A DNA stretch of 10,000 nucleotides, taken from Chrysomallon squamiferum (lineage: Eukaryota; Mollusca; Gastropoda; Neomphalida; Peltospiridae). The stretch spans positions 5,393,559 to 5,403,558 of the forward strand of contig CM022678.1 in the NCBI GenBank assembly GCA_012295275.1, given 5' to 3'. Of the stretch, positions 7,813 to 10,000 are shown one piece after another. The notes beneath the pieces were generated by a model that was not told the DNA's origin, did not search any database, and saw only the letters and a program-made list of their open reading frames with translations. The translations under genes and the position numbers were made by a program. Numbering within the stretch: position 1 is the first letter of the stretch; every line of letters starts with the position of its first letter.

Positions 7813-8285
7813 TCAGAGCAAAATCAGTGACATGCAAAAGAAATTCTATGTAATCCCGACCCGTTACGCATTTAACACAACATTCGCATCACGTTTAGCC
7901 GAGATTCTGAAATCTCTCACACAGTATTTTATTCTTACCTTTCGTCTGTGAATAACGCTTCAGACTTCACGGCTTGTGCTACACTGGAAACCACAGGGCG
8001 GGCAACCATGAGGTATAAACGCAGATGTGGCCCAAACAAGCAAACAAACGATCTGTCCACAGAGTTATCTAAACGAAATGCTTTTGTGTTACGTATCTGC
8101 CCATAACATTACTCGAAGCCTAGTGGCCACTTAATAGATAAGATAAGCCCGAGTATCGAACATTTAGTTGACTCCTTTTTTTTCTTTCTTTTTTCTCTTC
8201 TGTGAACTAGTGCAGGAAACGTGTCCGATCTCTGGTTAAATGTGTGACAGATAAGAACCAGTCACCCAGAACGAGATGTAAGCCG
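7813..8285. other. Unique, more GC-balanced sequence, unassigned
   Basis: This is the longest stretch without simple repeats in the right half. No frame encodes a recognisable protein. It includes a small hairpin GAGATT-CTGA-AATCTC (7901-7916). It also has a weak tRNA-like pair of strings (GCCTAGTGG about 8118 and CCCGAGTATCGAAC about 8147) that are too close together and too diverged for a tRNA call. An old tRNA-derived SINE fragment is conceivable. Confidence 0.4.
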
Positions 8286-8300
8286 TTTTTTTTTTTTTTT
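8286..8300. repeat. Poly-T tract T15
   Basis: A pure T-run. Confidence 0.85.
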
Positions 8301-8390
8301 GTGTTGTTTTTTATAGCGCAAACTGGAACAACAGTTTTGCGAGGATTCACATGTACGTACGTAGAGAAACACGAATACACATAGAGGCAT

Positions 8391-8406
8391 ATATCTATAT
8401 ATATCA

Positions 8407-8440
<34 letters not shown>

Positions 8441-8690
8441 GCGAACATACCTATCACACACAGACACATAGAGAGGCACACACAGAAACACACGTGTGAC
8501 ACATACATACACAGTTACACACGTACATATGCAGACACCTCGGAAAAAAAACACAGACACACAAAAAAAAATCCACAGGCACAAAAACACAGAGAATCGC
8601 AAGTTACACACACATATAAACACACACACACCCACAGACATATACACAGAGACATAAAGAAACACATACACAAACACACAGTAACAATAA
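8391..8690. repeat. (AT)n followed by degenerate CA-rich cryptic simplicity
   Basis: AT runs (about 8391-8431) pass into (AC)n and then into about 250 bp of ACAC/ACACAG/ACATAC-type units with scattered substitutions. This is the appearance of an old, decaying CA microsatellite. His/Thr-rich and Cys/Val-rich frames here are artefacts. Confidence 0.9.
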
Positions 8691-8790
8691 CAATAACAAG
8701 GATTGTGCGAACGGGTGAGTAATTTAACGGAGGAGTTAGGTAGCGAGTGACTCAGTGCATGCAAGAAAGAAGAATTTAAACAAAGAATGA

Positions 8791-8935
8791 ATGGAATAAT
8801 GAACGAATCAATAACTCAGTAAAAAAAATGGAATAGTGAATGAATCAATAACTCAGTAAAACAATGGAATAACGAATGAATCAATAACTCAGTAAAACAA
8901 TGGAATAGTGAATGAATCAATAACTCAGTAAAACA
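8791..8935. repeat. Four-copy 36-bp tandem minisatellite
   Basis: Copies begin with ATGGAATA at 8791, 8828, 8864 and 8900, giving spacings of 37, 36 and 36 bp; a truncated fifth copy starts at 8936. The shared core is GAATCAATAACTCAGTAAAA. Copies differ at a few positions only (AAT, AGT or ACG after GGAAT; AACG versus AATG). Confidence 0.95.
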
Positions 8936-8940
8936 ATGAA

Positions 8941-9123
8941 TGACAGAAAAAAACAAAAAAAAACAACTAGGGAGCGAACGAGCGAACTGCCAGTTGCATC
9001 AACGGACGAACTAAAGAACCAGTCAATCAAACAAGCAGTCAAAATAAATCATCCAACAAATCAGATCATAACTTAAACAATCAATCAACGGACCAGAGAA
9101 TCAAAATCCTTTATCATTAACAT
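8941..9123. other. Degenerate CAATCAA/AACAA-rich sequence
   Basis: Loose repetition of GCGAACGAGCGAAC, CAGTCAATCAA, AATCAATCAAC-type strings looks like a diverged extension of the neighbouring minisatellite's GAATCAAT motif. No gene is seen. Confidence 0.5.
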
Positions 9124-9147
9124 TCATCGTCTATATAAAAAAAAATA

Positions 9148-9180
<33 letters not shown>

Positions 9181-9218
9181 TATATATAAAGTCGATGATT
9201 TTTTTTTTTTTTTTTTTT
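9124..9218. repeat. A/T-tract inverted repeat (A25 ... T20)
   Basis: A25 (9156-9180) and T20 (9199-9218) are separated by 18 nt. TCATCG (9124-9129) and CGATGA (9193-9198) form an additional short inverted pair, and TATATATA strings flank the A-run on both sides. Confidence 0.85.
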
Positions 9219-9838
9219 AATAAGTAAACGAAGATCAAACCCAAACGTAATTACAACATAATATCAAAGTCGTGGTTTCACTGTACACAGTCACGTATAA
9301 ATAAAGTAATATTTTTACCTCATTAAATAAGTACGATCTCTCTGCCATTTCTGTAAAATTCCACATTTCACAGTTCTGCAGCTGTTTTTTTTTTTTTTTT
9401 TTTTTTATGCTAACACCAACAACACTCGAGTACTCACTCAAACGAAAACTCTGTACTGAAGTAAAAACAGACTCCTGGACGTAGTAAACACAACCTTCGA
9501 CTGTACAGTTTTAAAAAAAATCCACAAAACTGGCCTCCATATATTAAACACAAGCAGCTGGTATAGGTTAAAATGAAAAAAACAAACAAAAAATAAATAA
9601 AATTAAATAAAATAAATAAAATAAAAGTCTGCGCTAGTTAAAGAATTATTGATCCAGCTGGAGCTTTCTGTTGACTTTGTCAATATGTTATAAAAAGCTG
9701 TTTTCACTGGGACTGCCATAGATAAAGAGATCATAAATTTTGATTGTAGAGAGAGTTTCCGAAAATCTATAGTAATAATTACTACACCTGTTACCACAGC
9801 TGATATAGCGACTCAGTGTAAAATCACATGTTTGTTAG
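9219..9838. other. Unique AT-rich sequence; no gene that can be supported
   Basis: Includes a T22 run (9385-9406) and an AAATAAA-rich patch (about 9590-9625). On the minus strand, 9797-9603 is open for 64 residues with fairly mixed amino-acid composition (for example AVPVKTAFYNILTKS), unlike the repeat-derived frames. I recognise no family and it could be chance. It is not called as a gene. Confidence 0.45.
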
Positions 9839-9897
9839 ATAATAATAATAATTATAATTATAATTATAATAATTATAATAATAATAATAATAATAAA
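9839..9897. repeat. AAT / TTATAA simple repeat
   Basis: AAT units flank a TTATAATTATAA-type palindromic segment, then pure AAT to about 9896. Confidence 0.9.
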
Positions 9898-10000
9898 TGA
9901 TCAGTAGGCAATAACTATAGTTTACAAAAATAAAAATAAAAACTGATTTAAGGTAAAAATGAATTAATAAATAAATAAATAAAAATCAATTCTTCAGTCA

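Noticed and set aside
8110-8165. Possible tRNA-like or SINE promoter strings (GCCTAGTGG and CCCGAGTATCGAAC)
   Set aside because: Spacing is too short and the B-box diverges at conserved positions; no poly-A end with target duplication was found.
8207-8764. 185-residue minus-strand Cys/Val-rich frame
   Set aside because: It reads through the degenerate CA-rich region, where GTGTGT gives Val/Cys; stops are rare there only because of composition.

Overview
This is a eukaryotic, very AT-rich and microsatellite-dense genomic window with no prokaryotic features. The density of di- and trinucleotide arrays (AG, AC, AT, AAT, TAG/CTA) and poly-A/T tracts, plus two animal-type secretory-pathway coding segments, suggests a marine invertebrate. 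A mollusc, possibly a cephalopod, is my best guess. The species call is inference from sequence style, not proven.

Layout: bases 1-447 (+) are the 3' coding end of an extracellular leucine-rich-repeat protein with an LRRCT cysteine cap and a C-terminal hydrophobic tail that looks like a GPI-anchor signal. A cluster of AATAAA polyadenylation signals follows at 549-582. Bases 600-3370 are intergenic, with long (AT)n-(AG)n, compound CTA/AAT/AAC and (AC)n arrays and poly-A/T tracts. The main gene is on the minus strand at 5184-3640. It is a complete, uninterrupted 514-residue type II membrane glycosyltransferase of family GT17 (MGAT3 / bisecting-GlcNAc-transferase-like). A good 3' splice acceptor lies 68 nt before its ATG, so the coding region probably sits in a single exon behind at least one non-coding 5' exon. 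The two genes converge on the repeat-rich interval.

From 5314 to the end no convincing gene is visible. This part holds a ~500 bp AAT/AAC array (probably inside the 5' intron of the GT17 gene), TAG and CTA arrays in opposite orientations that could fold into long perfect hairpins, a 111 bp (AG)n tract, a degenerate CA-rich region, a four-copy 36 bp minisatellite and more A/T tracts.

Both genes belong to the cell-surface/secretory world (an LRR surface protein and a Golgi N-glycan enzyme), but nothing shows that they work together. I see no strong evidence for a new biological system. The items most worth checking are the opposed TAG/CTA hairpin arrays, the palindromic E-box/CRE/nuclear-receptor motif cluster inside the GT17 coding region, and the nested inverted repeat at 3053-3149.
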